64,000 nucleotides of DNA from CBDFMR01 sp965249765 (GCA_965249765.1 CBDFMR010000005.1:2666001-2730000), one strand, 5' to 3'. Positions 38,801-49,115 are shown, counted from the first letter of the stretch. Translations and numbers: made by a program. The notes: a model not told the origin generated them from the letters alone.

Positions 38801-41675
38801 CGATTGAGCCTCTTCTTGTGGTGTCAACACGACGTCGACTCCCTGAAAAGGTTGGCAAATAACAGGACAATTGATTATCGCTCCGGTAGGCATTAAGCCA
38901 TTCAACAGCGGATTATTCGGTCCATTGTTTCCAAAAAAGTCCACAACCAAACCTTGATTCATTAAACTTATCAAATCTCCTAGTCCTGTAATTGCTCTTC
39001 TCTCTCCATCGGCTATTGCCTGATCCGTCCACATATTCATATGTGCATCCCACATTGGAGAATAATTGGAGTTCTCATCCGTATTATCAGGATCAAACGG
39101 AAAAATATTAACTGGGTCTAAGCCATTATCAAGTATGGTCGATGACAATCCTTGACGATTTTCTTCTGTAGCTCCATCAAGTGCTATAGTCAGTCCATTT
39201 GTATTTGGTGAAAATCCTAGTAATACATTGCTGCCATCAAAATTTGAATTTCCTATGTTTGGCAAATTACCCAATCTTGGCGCATGTACCCCTAATTCAA
39301 TCGCTGCTGCTACATCCACTGATGCATCTGTAACTAAATGATAGTATCGGCGATCATTTCCTTCCCAACCATCTAACAACTGAAAATCAGCCCATCGCTC
39401 TGCAATGTTGATCTCATTAATTCTGTCATGATCTCCTGTACTATTCGATATAATCTGACAATTAATTACTTGGCCACTTGGTAATACAACTAACGATGAA
39501 TATTCTGCATCACCTACTGCTCCTGGTTGTACCGAAGCCGGAGGAAAAGCTGCCGCACCTGTGCCTGGTTGTACATCTTGAACGGGGCTAAAATCTACAT
39601 TACCCTTAAAGATGATTCGTCCATTTTCCAACTCCACACGCTGTGCTGCATCTGCATGTTCTGCATTAGATCCAAAAACCAATTTCGGCGATAATATTGC
39701 TCCATACTCCGCAGCCAACTCAATCGATGTCGCTTCTGTAATGATATAATAAACATCTGATCCATCTGGCGCTTCACCCTTATATAAAGGTAGACGAGCA
39801 CTTGCTAGTGATGGGATCTTCCAAATTGTCTAGCGAAATCGTGCTAGGCAAGAAGACATTATGCTCTTCCGGAAAGCTCCTTGCGCTACCATTCCAGTCA
39901 GCTACTGTCCGATTTGCCTCTGAGGCACCTAATTCCACTATCGATTGAGCTTCTTCTTGTGGTGTCAACACGACGTCGACTCCCTGAAAAGGTTGACAAA
40001 TAACGGGGCAATTGATTATTGCTCCGGTAGGCATTAAGCCATTCAACAGCGGATTATTCGGACCATTGTTTCCAAAAAAGTCCACAACCAGACCTTGATT
40101 CATTAAGGCAATCAAATCTCCTAGTCCTGTAATTGCTCTTCTCTCTCCATCGGCTATTGCCTGATCCGTCCACATATTCATATGTGCATCCCACATTGGA
40201 GAATAATTGGAGTTTTCATCCGTATTATCAGGATCAAATGGAAAAATATTAACTGGATCTAAGCCATTATCAAGTATGGTCGATGACAATCCTTGACGAT
40301 TTTCTTCTGTAGCCCCATCAAGTGCTATAGTCAGACCATTTGTATTTGGTGAAAATCCTAGTAATACATTGCTCCCATCAAAATTTGAATTTCCTATGTT
40401 TGGCAAATTACCCAATCTTGGCGCATGTACACCTAATTCAATCGCTGCTGCTACATCCACTGATGCATCTGTAACTAAATGATAGTAGCGGCGATCATTT
40501 CCTTCCCAACCATCTAACAACTGAAAATCAGCCCATCGCTCTGCAATGTTGATCTCATTAATTCTGTCATGATCTCCTGTACTATTCGATATTATCTGAC
40601 AATTAATTACTTGACCACTTGGTAATACGACCAAAGAGGAATATTCTGCATCACCTACGGCTCCTGGTTGTACAGATGCCGGAGGAAAAGCTGCCGCACC
40701 TGTGCCTGGTTGTACATCTTGAACGGGGCTAAAATCTACATTACCCTTAAAGATGATTCGTCCATTTTCCAACTCCACACGCTGTGCTGCATCTGCATGT
40801 TCTGCATTAGATCCAAAAACCAATTTCGGCGATAATATTGCTCCATACTCCGCAGCCAACTCAATCGATGTCGCTTCTGTAATGATATAATAAACATCTG
40901 ATCCATCTGGCGCTTCACCCTTATATAAAGGTAGACGAGCACTTGCTAGTGATGGATCTTCCAAATTGTCTAGCGAAATCGTGCTAGGCAAGAAGACATT
41001 ATGCTCTTCCGGAAAACTCCTTGAGCTACCATTCCAGTCAGCTACTGTCCGATTTGCCTCTGAGGCGCCTAATTCCACTATCGATTGAGCTTCTATAAAC
41101 TCAATGCTTGGACATATATTTGGATCATTCTGAACAGCCCAATCACTCGACATACTACCTAAACCGTCGTATTGAATAGATTGCAAGTCTAAAAAGCTAG
41201 GTACAAAATTTCCTGCCGTCCATAATCCAGCCGCAATTGCTACATCAAATCGCCCATGACCAGAAGAACCCCACTCCACATAAGCCGACATAAAATTAGG
41301 GTCAGAAAAAGCGGCTGATGTGTACAGCGCTAACTCCTGATCCATTGAATTAAAATCATTAAGTAGAAAACCAGAAATAGTGACATCTTCACCTGGCATT
41401 AATAAAAGATTCCCACATTCAATCTGTAAGTTTGATAATTGTTCGTATACAGGCTGCGCACATACCCAATAGCTTGAAACATCAACATTTGCATTCGAAG
41501 AATTAAGCAATTTAAATGACCCATCACCATAAACTTCGCTTATGACAACTTGCGCAAATGAAATATGTAAAAACCCACTCATGAATACAAAAAGAATAAG
41601 AGCTTTTTTACTAACTTTTAATATTATTTCTTCATAGTGCCATGAAGTGATAGATAGATCATTATTTTTACTCAT
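32834..41675 (-). pseudogene. giant secreted repeat protein with T9SS sorting domain, one frameshift
   Basis: Read through one extra base, this is a single gene of 2946 codons. The N-terminus has a signal peptide (ending SFAQ near residue 42) and a domain of about 150 residues that resembles a lamin-tail-like fold (VVISEVYGDGSF). Seven near-identical repeats of 380 residues follow, each starting AQSIVELGASEANRT and ending ..INCPVICQP, with two Cys motifs (INCQII and INCPVIC) per repeat. The last 90 residues are a type IX sorting domain (SASPNPVSNST, VTIFDATGR, SSGIYYVRL). The frame breaks at 39813-39815, where GGG stands in place of the GG of all other copies. If the extra G is a read error the protein is intact. 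It would be exported and attached to the cell surface as a rod-like adhesin or structural fibre; the repeat domain itself is not one I can name with confidence. Confidence 0.88.
33143..41095 (-). repeat. seven tandem 1140-bp coding repeats
   Basis: The same landmark recurs at about 33152, 34291, 35431, 36571, 37711, 38851 and 39991. Copies differ at few positions. Changes alternate in pairs, so that 34675 to about 37030 and 36955 to about 39310 (2280 bp apart) appear identical in the lines I compared. This indicates growth by two-unit duplications. The C-terminal-most and N-terminal-most copies are the most divergent. Confidence 0.93.
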
Positions 41676-41730
41676 TTTCTATAATTTAATTTAAAAAATC
41701 CTGACTTGTTTGATTTGTATACTGTGCATG

Positions 41731-41738
41731 CAAATATA
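41731..41738 (-). promoter_or_regulatory. -7 promoter box of the giant repeat gene
   Basis: TATATTTG on the minus strand, 55 bases before the ATG at 41675, matches TAnnTTTG. No clear -33 box is visible. Confidence 0.4.
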
Positions 41739-41880
41739 TTATTAAACACCTTTGCGTCATGTTGAATTTATTCCCGAAAAATTGTGAATACTTCCCTTAT
41801 GGAGGTGAAAAGAATAAGTTCCCGATTTGAATTTACCTAGTATTACAAAGATACTGTATATTTAAGTAATTAAATTACAG

Positions 41881-42752
41881 ATGATTATGCTTGTTTTTCC
41901 GTATTCAAAACAAAGTGAAAGAATGAAGAAGAAGTTCTTCAATAATTTATCTGAGTCAGACAGACGACATTACGCTTCTGTGGAAGCGGTAAAGCTGGGT
42001 CATGGAGGAATAAAATACATTAGTGAATTATTTGGTATAGACGTGAAGACGTTACGTTCAGGAGTAGAGGAATTAAAAAAAACGAATTATGCCCCTTAGG
42101 CCGTGTTCGACGATCAGGAGGAGGTCGCAAAGCGGAAAAGCAGGAATTTAATCCGGTCATAGTTGAGAAGTTTGAAAAGATAATTGAAAGTCATCGTGCG
42201 GGAAATCCGATGAATGAACATATCCAATATACCTATTTAAGTAAAACAGAATTAGTAGCCAAGCTTGTGGAACAAGGCGTACAAAGCAGTAGATATCACG
42301 TTGGTAAATTGTTAATTGTCCTTGGGCTATCGAAACGAAAGATAGCTAAAACAGGAACCCACAAACAAGTAGAAGGGCGAAATGAGCAGTTTGAAAAAAT
42401 AGAACAATTAGTAAAGGATTATACCCAGAATGGGCAGATAGTAATCTCAATAGACGGCAAGAAAAAGGAGCTATTGAGTCGAGCAGGTAAAGTTTATTGT
42501 AGCGCGGCACAAATAAGTAATGACCACGATTTCCCAAGCCTGTCAACAGGGAAAGTGTCTCCTTTTGTCATCTACGACAAAGTTATAAATGAAGGATATA
42601 TGTTTTTGGGTCAATCGTCAGACACGCCTGATTTCGCTGGTGGTTGTTTATATGAATATCTAAATAATTATGGCCAGAAAAGACACGCTAACGCCAAACA
42701 GGTTCTTGTCTTATGCGATTCAGGTCTTGAGTTTGACAGTTCAAAGCTATAA
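41881..42752 (+). pseudogene. ISAzo13-family transposase, broken and truncated
   Basis: The first frame (41881-42099) has ESDRRHYASVEAVKLGHGG and KYISELFGI, the N-terminal signature of ISAzo13-type transposases. The protein continues in another frame as GRVRRSGGGRKAEKQEF, then from 42120 with SKTELVAKLVEQG and the catalytic VISIDGKKKELL. It stops after VLVLCDSGLEF at 42752. Full proteins are about 400 residues, so the C-terminal third with the last acidic residue is missing. Confidence 0.8.
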
Positions 42753-42961
42753 AGTACTGATAATCAAGAGGGTAATTTTGTGTGTGTGCACTACCTTATT
42801 TTGTAAAGTACTGATTTATAGACCTTTGCGGTGTGGTATCGTTTGGCACTTTTAACCGAAGTTTATCGATTAGTACGTGCTGGTGAGCCTTGAGCTTGGA
42901 ACGGAGATAGAAACTGTTGTCGACCTCTTGACTTTGACACTTGTATGAGAGAAATCGTCTG

Positions 42962-42993
42962 AAACCCTTGCAGGGTAAGGGTTTAGTTTTTTT
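42962..42993 (+). terminator. terminator at the left end of the IS1634 element
   Basis: AAACCCTT (42962-42969) pairs with AAGGGTTT (42977-42984), followed by AG and seven T's. It lies between the IS end and the transposase ATG, so it would block read-through from outside. Confidence 0.65.
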
Positions 42994-43059
42994 ATAGTGT
43001 AAATTGTATTGCGAAGACAGTTTGTTTTTCTAAGAAATTATTAATATAATGTAGTTATT

Positions 43060-44670
43060 ATGGCTACAATTCGTATTGATAAAAAGAAGTCCGGACACTA
43101 TATGAGTCTGATTCATTCCTATCGCGATGAAAACGGCGTTGCGCGAATGAAAACCCTAGCCAATTTGGGCAAGGCAGAGGACTATAACCCTGAGACACTT
43201 AAGAAAATGGGATCCAGGCTGTACGCTCTAGGGGGTGGCAATCCCTTAGACTTGATGGGTACTGAGGTGGAGGAAGTGGGCAGGTTCAATTTTGGTTATG
43301 TGCAATTAGTTGACAGCGTGCTGCACACATTTAAGCTGGACCAGGTCTTTGCCAGAATAAAAAGAAAGCACCACCTGACCTTTGATTTATACGAAGCGGT
43401 GTTGCTGATGTTGGTCGAGCGCTTTAATGTTCCCAACAGTAAACTGGCTAATTATCACAATCAGGCTGAATATTACTCGGTACAAGACATAAAACTCCAT
43501 TGGTTGTACCGTGCCTTGGATAAGCTGGACCAATATAGCCACGCCATACAGCAAAGTATATATATGACCGGTCGCAATTTATTCAATCAAAAATTAGATA
43601 TTGTTTTTTATGATGTAACGACTTTTTATTTTGATAGTGATGTAGAACAAGAAAACACATTAAGAAAAAAGGGATACTCCAAGGATGGTAAAATAGGAAA
43701 GACTCAAGTGGTATTAGGAATGCTCATGGATCGTAACAAGCAACCGGTGGCCTATCATATATTCGAGGGAAACACTGCCGAAGTCAAGACGATAAGTAAA
43801 ATACTGGAACAGGTAAAAAAGCAATATAGTATCGACAAGGTCATCGTAGTAGCTGACCGAGCCATGTTATCAGAACAAAACATTGACCTGATCAGTGGGC
43901 AAATGGACTTTCCATTCATATTTGGTGAAAAGCTAAAAATGATGAAAACGCCCGCCAAAGAAGCATTGGTAGATAAGAGCCGCTATAACAATGAATGGGT
44001 GTATCAAAAAGATGGAAAACCAATAAAGCTAAAATACACTACACTAATGTACCAGGGACGGAAAGTGATCTGCACCTACAGTGAAAAAAGGGCACGCAAA
44101 GACCGTCATGAAAGAGAAAAACGCCTAATAAAGGCACAGTACTTCATGGACAACCCTTCCCAGTTAAAAAAGAAAGCCTCTTACCATTACTTGAACAAAA
44201 CGGGCAAGGACAGCTACCAGCTCAACGAAAAAAAGATCAAGCAGGACCAAATGTACGATGGCTTTTTAGCCATCAGTACCAATGTAGACAACTTGAGTGT
44301 TGTGCAAATATTAGATCAATACCGTCACTTGTTTTTAATCGAACAAGGCTTTAGAACCATGAAAAGCATCTTGGAAGTCAGACCAATGTTTCATTGGACA
44401 GACAAAAGAATCCGCGGCCACATTGCTATGTGCTTTATGGCCTTGGCACTATTAAGACATGTCGAGATCAGACTTGAGAAAAACAAAACACCGCTCTCAG
44501 AGCTTACCATTCTAAAAACACTCGACAGGATGCAGTCTAGCAAGATTACCCAAGATGGAAAGGACTTTTACCTACGCAGTGCTATGGATTCAAACCAACA
44601 AGTACTGATAGATAAATTCAAATTGAAAAAAATCAAACCCCTCAATTACAACAGCCTGACAATCAGATAG
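43060..44670 (+). CDS. IS1634-family transposase
   Basis: 536 residues, intact. The DDE residues are visible in FYDVTTFYF, VVADRAMLS and EQGFRTMKS. The C-terminal RGHIAMCFMALALLRHVE is typical of the IS4/IS1634 group. The frame has no lesion and may be active, but the nested IS66 element has interrupted the right end of its IS. Confidence 0.92.
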   Translation: MATIRIDKKKSGHYMSLIHSYRDENGVARMKTLANLGKAEDYNPETLKKMGSRLYALGGGNPLDLMGTEVEEVGRFNFGYVQLVDSVLHTFKLDQVFARIKRKHHLTFDLYEAVLLMLVERFNVPNSKLANYHNQAEYYSVQDIKLHWLYRALDKLDQYSHAIQQSIYMTGRNLFNQKLDIVFYDVTTFYFDSDVEQENTLRKKGYSKDGKIGKTQVVLGMLMDRNKQPVAYHIFEGNTAEVKTISKILEQVKKQYSIDKVIVVADRAMLSEQNIDLISGQMDFPFIFGEKLKMMKTPAKEALVDKSRYNNEWVYQKDGKPIKLKYTTLMYQGRKVICTYSEKRARKDRHEREKRLIKAQYFMDNPSQLKKKASYHYLNKTGKDSYQLNEKKIKQDQMYDGFLAISTNVDNLSVVQILDQYRHLFLIEQGFRTMKSILEVRPMFHWTDKRIRGHIAMCFMALALLRHVEIRLEKNKTPLSELTILKTLDRMQSSKITQDGKDFYLRSAMDSNQQVLIDKFKLKKIKPLNYNSLTIR

Positions 44671-44677
44671 TTATAGA

Positions 44678-44741
44678 CAACGTATTGCGAAAACGAAAAA
44701 CTTAACTGCTTGATAATCAAATGCTTATGGCTAAAACGTGT
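44678..44741 (+). repeat. 64-bp direct repeat, left copy
   Basis: Identical to 46510-46573. It starts CAACGTATTGCG and ends AAAACGTGT. The two copies flank the IS66-like element exactly (overlapping its left end by two bases) and consist of sequence near the right end of the IS1634 element. Confidence 0.9.
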
Positions 44742-46509
44742 AAGTACTCAATACCTGTTGAGAATTGGGCATAGTTATCCCAAGGATAGTTGATATTTTT
44801 GGGTCATTATTTCGCTTAGCGGGGGGATATTGTTAAGGTTTTGAAGTCGATCCTGAAGATACTCCCAGAAAGATATTTCTAACTTTCTACAGGTTTTTTT
44901 CAGTGACAAAAAAGTATCTCTTGCCAATCTGCCATTTTCACTTCTGGTTCCTGCACTTATCTTTCTTCTTTTGACATATTCGCGGATGTCTCTTTCCGAA
45001 TCATTGTTGTGCAAAGAACTATTAGGTCGAAGAAATACCACCAGAAGCTGGTCTTTGTTTTCTCTCAATTTTTCCAATACCTGATTTAGTGAAGAATAGT
45101 TAATCACTGGTTCGCATAAGGTATCAAATTGTTCGTTTAGTTTGACAACTAAATCATCATCAGGATTTTGCTTGTATGCTTTAAGTGATTGATACATCAT
45201 CCAGAAAGCAGTCTTTTTATTTACTAATTGTGATTGTTGAACTGGATTATAACTTTTGAGTTTTACCAGAGGTCTTTCGACATGCTTCCAACATAGTGAA
45301 TGGACAAATAAATTGAACTGACCTGCTCCGTCTGAGTGAATCACAGTATTAGGGTCAAATCCATGGGCCACAATAGTTCCTATTAACAAGGCTTCTGTTA
45401 TTTGTCTGATGACGTATTGGGCCGTTATTCCCTCGCGTTTAAAATAATTTTCTAAGCTCGTTTTGTCTTCAAAGATTCGCTCACCACTTTCATAACTTTG
45501 CCTTAGTATCCGGTAATATTTGCTTGCAAATTTTTCTCTTTTAACATACGAAAGGCTCGTTTCATTGATTTGATAATCTCTTCTTGACTGACGCAGTATT
45601 TCCAGAAAATTGATACGACTTTTTGAAAACGTTGTCGTAAAGTAGGTAAACAATGAGGAATTGATGCAATTACAAAACCCATTCCTAAACTCATGTCTTG
45701 CTCCTGTATCATCAGTGCGCAATTCTTCCCCCAATTCTATTCCTTTAGATAACAAGGATGCCTTTTCTATGTGAAAAGACTGTTTGTCTTCTGTTAATAT
45801 AAAGCTGATCTGTCCAGATGATATATCTATCCCATAGTCTTTCAGTGAGGTCAGAAGTAGCGGTTGGGTCACACCACACTCATAATATTGGTGGAGGATA
45901 AAGGCTTTTAATCTCGGACCAAAATGGGTGTTTTGTAAATGTATAGGTAGCTCCGCTATTCGGATCTCTCCTTTTGGACCCTTCCATTTTTCTAATTTAT
46001 ACTCGATATTATTGGCCCTTATTATAATATCCTGTCTGATGTGTTTCTGATGACCTATTAATTTCCAGCCTTCCCCTAATCCCGTGATTTTGATCTCTTT
46101 GGTCTCGTGAATTTTTAGCGACGACTTCTTATTCCGTTTTCCACTTGTACGGCTCCCCTTTCCTTTATTCTTATTTGGATTCTTATCTAGTTGACTCGCC
46201 TTTATAGTAGGCTTCTTTGGAAGCTTCTTCAATTTCCTGATTTCAGCTTCTAGTTCTTCAACCTTTTTTGACAGCTTCTCTATTTGCGCAAATCCTTTAT
46301 TTATCTGTTCATGAAGAAATTGAACATAGGGCTCTTCCAGTAATTCTTTTCTGAATCCCGGTATACTAATTGCTGATCTTTGTTTCTTTTGACTGATAAT
46401 TGAGCTTTTTACTCTATTATCTATTCACGGTCGTACTTATTTAACGTTCAATTTCCTTCTTTGGTTTATACTCCCAAATCTCCTTTTTTTTCGACTATTG
46501 AGTACTTAC
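44740..46509 (-). mobile_element. IS66-like insertion sequence, 1770 bp
   Basis: The inverted repeats GTAAGTACTCAATA (44740-44753) and its complement (46496-46509) enclose one long transposase frame. The GTAAG start is usual for IS66-family ends. It is flanked by 64-bp direct repeats instead of the 8-bp duplication normal for IS66. Confidence 0.82.
44775..46232 (-). CDS. IS66-family transposase (TnpC-like)
   Basis: 485 residues from the first ATG. The frame is open upstream to about 46430 and reads a coiled coil (EKLSKKVEELEAEIRKLKK) typical of the TnpC N-terminus, but that part has no ATG, GTG or TTG, so the start is uncertain. The core motifs are LRTDDTGARH (first Asp), IHSDGAGQF, and the C-terminal NNDSERDIREYVKRRKIS with the Glu. 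No separate TnpA or TnpB gene is visible in the element. Confidence 0.88.
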   Translation of the reverse strand: MKKLPKKPTIKASQLDKNPNKNKGKGSRTSGKRNKKSSLKIHETKEIKITGLGEGWKLIGHQKHIRQDIIIRANNIEYKLEKWKGPKGEIRIAELPIHLQNTHFGPRLKAFILHQYYECGVTQPLLLTSLKDYGIDISSGQISFILTEDKQSFHIEKASLLSKGIELGEELRTDDTGARHEFRNGFCNCINSSLFTYFTTTFSKSRINFLEILRQSRRDYQINETSLSYVKREKFASKYYRILRQSYESGERIFEDKTSLENYFKREGITAQYVIRQITEALLIGTIVAHGFDPNTVIHSDGAGQFNLFVHSLCWKHVERPLVKLKSYNPVQQSQLVNKKTAFWMMYQSLKAYKQNPDDDLVVKLNEQFDTLCEPVINYSSLNQVLEKLRENKDQLLVVFLRPNSSLHNNDSERDIREYVKRRKISAGTRSENGRLARDTFLSLKKTCRKLEISFWEYLQDRLQNLNNIPPLSEIMTQKYQLSLG

Positions 46510-46573
46510 CAACGTATTGCGAAAACGAAAAACTTAACTGCTTGATAATCAAATGCTTATGGCTAAAACGTGT
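46510..46573 (+). repeat. 64-bp direct repeat, right copy
   Basis: Identical to 44678-44741. It is followed directly by the right inverted repeat of the IS1634 element. Confidence 0.9.
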
Positions 46574-46635
46574 CAAAGTCAAGACGAGTGTCTAACAGAC
46601 TGATAATCAGTTATTGTATTATTAGTTTTTCAATT

Positions 46636-48545
46636 GTAGTGGTGTACGGTTATTGGTTTTATGCAATTTTCATTGTATCTTTGCTTTCATGTTTATTAGA
46701 TGTGTCAAAAAACAACGTAGTAAGAACTCCAAAATATTTTATCAATACACTTTGGCCCAGACTTCCAGGATTGACGGTAAAGTCAAGCAATTTTCCATTT
46801 TGTATTTAGGCTCAGATAAGATATTGGCAGATAAAGCCAATCGTGCCGTTGTATTGGCCATGTTAAAAAGTAAAATTTTTGGACAACCGGACTTGTTTCC
46901 ATCGAAGTATCCAAAGGAGCTCGAAGAGCTTGCTTTGGGCTACTATGAAAAATATCTTATTAAATATGAGTTGCAGGGTAAGCCCGCACCGACGTCCATA
47001 CCTCCCCCACCAAACAAAGCGGAGTTTCACCGATTAGATATAAAGGGTTTGAGAGTAGAACAAGTACGTAGTTTTGGTGCAGAAAATCTATGCAAGCAAA
47101 TACTGGATAAACTAGAGCTTGCCCGTTGTTTTAAGCAAATGGGATTAACTAAAGTTGAAATAAACAAAGCATTAATAAGTATTACTGCACGAGCCATATT
47201 TGCATGCTCTGAACATAGGACAGCCCAAATTTTACAGACCAATAGCGAGCTCCAACATTGCTACCGACAGGAAGAAAAAATTACACACAAACAACTATAT
47301 GCCATTGCCGATAAGTTGTACAATAACAAAGACAGAATTGATCAATTTATTTACAATAGGGTCACAGACATGTTTGGTTTAAAAGACAAACTTGTGATTT
47401 TTGATATTAGCAATACTTATTTTGAAACAAGTAAAAGACAGAGTAAAATAGCACGTCACGCAAGGAGTAAAGAAAAGCGAAATGATTGTCCAATAGTTGT
47501 ATTTACGGGTGTCATAAACGCCGAAGGCTTTATACGACACTCTAGGATCTATGAGGGGAATAGGGCAGATGCAACGACACTTGATGATATGATAAAAGAT
47601 CTGGAGAAGTATGCAAAACCCGATATTGAACGCACAGTAGTCATAGACGCGGGTATTGCAACAGAAGACAACTTAGCATTACTGAGGGCCAGGAAATACA
47701 AGTATGTTTGTGTATCACGTAAACGCCTCAAAGATTATCCAGCGCAGGACGTTGATCAGCGAGTGACTATATTTAATAAAGATGACAAGCAAAAGGTCGA
47801 GCTATACATTTTCCAGCCACAAGGATATACGGATACATGGATGTATGTTCAAAGTGATGGCAAGCGAAAAAAAGAGCAATCGATGGATGGTAAATTAGTC
47901 CAGAGATTTGAAGAAAACCTGGAAACCATAAAAAAGGCCATTGACAAAAAAGGAGGAACCAAGAAGATCGAAAAAGTATGGGAGCGTATTGGTCGAGCAA
48001 AACAAAAACACCTTCGAGTATCGGGACGGTATGATATTAATGTTGAGCAGTGCCAAGGTATTGCCACGGATATGAGTTGGATCAAGAAAACATCGAAAGT
48101 AAAACAAGACAAAGCAAAAGGGGTATATTTTTTGCGCACAAATTATTCAGATCCAACCGAAAATCAATTATGGGATATATACAACACCATCCGTGAAGTT
48201 GAATCAACCTTTAGGTGTCTAAAAACTGACCTGCAAATTAGACCCATTCACCACCAAAAAGACGAGCGAATCAAAAGTCATATCTACTTGACAGTTTTAG
48301 CTTATCAACTTGTTAATACGATTCGGTATATGCTAAAGCAACATGGTCTCACATACGATTGGAGAAACATACTTAGAATATTGAGTACCCATACTATCCA
48401 AACTGTTGTGCTTCCTACGGATAAAAAGGTGATTCATATGCGCATACCTTCTAAGCCCATTGAACAACTACAGCAAATTTATTCTGCCACCCAATGTAAG
48501 CACACTCAAACCCCTACAAAAAAATATGTAGTGTACCACTGATTT
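46636..48545 (+). mobile_element. second IS1634-family insertion sequence, ends approximate
   Basis: It surrounds an intact transposase. Weak inverted similarity exists between GTAGTGGTGTAC (about 46640-46651) and the complement of GTGTACCACTGAT (about 48531-48543), so the ends are estimates. It lies about 50 bases from the right end of the first IS1634 element but is clearly a different member. Confidence 0.6.
46689..48542 (+). CDS. IS1634-family transposase, second type
   Basis: 617 residues from the ATG at 46689; twelve extra codons upstream are possible but hydrophobic and unlikely. The DDE core is seen as VIFDISNTYFE, VVIDAGIATEDN and EVESTFRCLKTDLQIRPI. SKRQSKIARHARSKEKR is a conserved basic stretch of this branch. 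It shares little sequence with the 536-residue transposase at 43060, so the two elements arrived independently. Intact and possibly active. Confidence 0.92.
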   Translation: MFIRCVKKQRSKNSKIFYQYTLAQTSRIDGKVKQFSILYLGSDKILADKANRAVVLAMLKSKIFGQPDLFPSKYPKELEELALGYYEKYLIKYELQGKPAPTSIPPPPNKAEFHRLDIKGLRVEQVRSFGAENLCKQILDKLELARCFKQMGLTKVEINKALISITARAIFACSEHRTAQILQTNSELQHCYRQEEKITHKQLYAIADKLYNNKDRIDQFIYNRVTDMFGLKDKLVIFDISNTYFETSKRQSKIARHARSKEKRNDCPIVVFTGVINAEGFIRHSRIYEGNRADATTLDDMIKDLEKYAKPDIERTVVIDAGIATEDNLALLRARKYKYVCVSRKRLKDYPAQDVDQRVTIFNKDDKQKVELYIFQPQGYTDTWMYVQSDGKRKKEQSMDGKLVQRFEENLETIKKAIDKKGGTKKIEKVWERIGRAKQKHLRVSGRYDINVEQCQGIATDMSWIKKTSKVKQDKAKGVYFLRTNYSDPTENQLWDIYNTIREVESTFRCLKTDLQIRPIHHQKDERIKSHIYLTVLAYQLVNTIRYMLKQHGLTYDWRNILRILSTHTIQTVVLPTDKKVIHMRIPSKPIEQLQQIYSATQCKHTQTPTKKYVVYH

Positions 48546-48735
48546 TCTAAGTCACTGAAAATCAATAAACTAATTTCTCCGTCGGCCAAGTTGGGTTAAG
48601 AATCTTTCTCTCTTGCTTTTTCAGGCCTCTCTTAGAACCATTGGCAGTATGAACTACTGTTGTTGCGAGGACTGCCGTTAGGTTTAATAAAAAACTCACA
48701 CCTAAATGATACCGATTGATAAATGATAGCGTCTA

Positions 48736-49101
48736 ATGAATAAAATTAAGGATATGTTAGAATGGATAAAAGACTTAGGATCAAGCACAGTACCAATTTT
48801 TGGAATGATATTAGTGGGTTATATAATATACCTTGATTATAAGGATACACAGATGAAAAGAAAAGAAAAATCTGCCTTGATTGAAAAAGGAATTGACCCT
48901 TCACTTTTTAATTCTAAACCAAAGAATAAACTAAATAGTTTTAAAATCGGATTATTGTTAATAGGTACTGCTCTTGGTGTATTCGTTGGATATATACTAA
49001 ACCAAACATTGGACATTCCAAGTTTTGTATCATACTCAACAATGATTTTGGTTATTTGTGGAATTATACTCGTGTATTTTCACAAATCAAAAACTGAATA
49101 G
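48736..49101 (+). CDS. DUF6249-like membrane protein of a sigma-factor operon
   Basis: 121 residues with three membrane helices at about 18-34, 70-88 and 98-115. A cytoplasmic charged loop lies between the first two (YKDTQMKRKEKSALIEKGIDP). The EKGIDP motif is typical of small Bacteroidota membrane proteins next to ECF sigma factors. It starts 14 bases before the sigma gene and is probably cotranscribed. It may help hold or sense with the third gene. Confidence 0.8.
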   Translation: MNKIKDMLEWIKDLGSSTVPIFGMILVGYIIYLDYKDTQMKRKEKSALIEKGIDPSLFNSKPKNKLNSFKIGLLLIGTALGVFVGYILNQTLDIPSFVSYSTMILVICGIILVYFHKSKTE

Positions 49102-49115
49102 ATTTTTGATTATCT

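Larger units (their letters stand above)
42926..46584 (+). mobile_element. IS1634-family insertion sequence carrying a nested IS66-like element
   Basis: Perfect 15-bp inverted repeats TCTTGACTTTGACAC (42926-42940) and its complement (46570-46584) enclose one transposase gene and, near the right end, the IS66-like element (44740-46509). Without the nested element and one copy of the 64-bp repeat the IS is about 1.83 kb, a normal IS1634 length. I see no target duplication outside the ends. Confidence 0.78.

Noticed and set aside
35242..38862. Four identical 66-residue + strand reading frames within the repeat array.
   Set aside because: They are antisense shadows of the giant repeat gene and recur only because the DNA repeats.
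33143..41095. Regular repeats, considered as a CRISPR-like array.
   Set aside because: Units are 1140 bp, coding and without spacers; no cas genes are present in the window.
46676..46683. TATCTTTG as promoter of the second IS1634 transposase.
   Set aside because: It ends only 5 bases before the chosen ATG; chance is as likely in AT-rich sequence.
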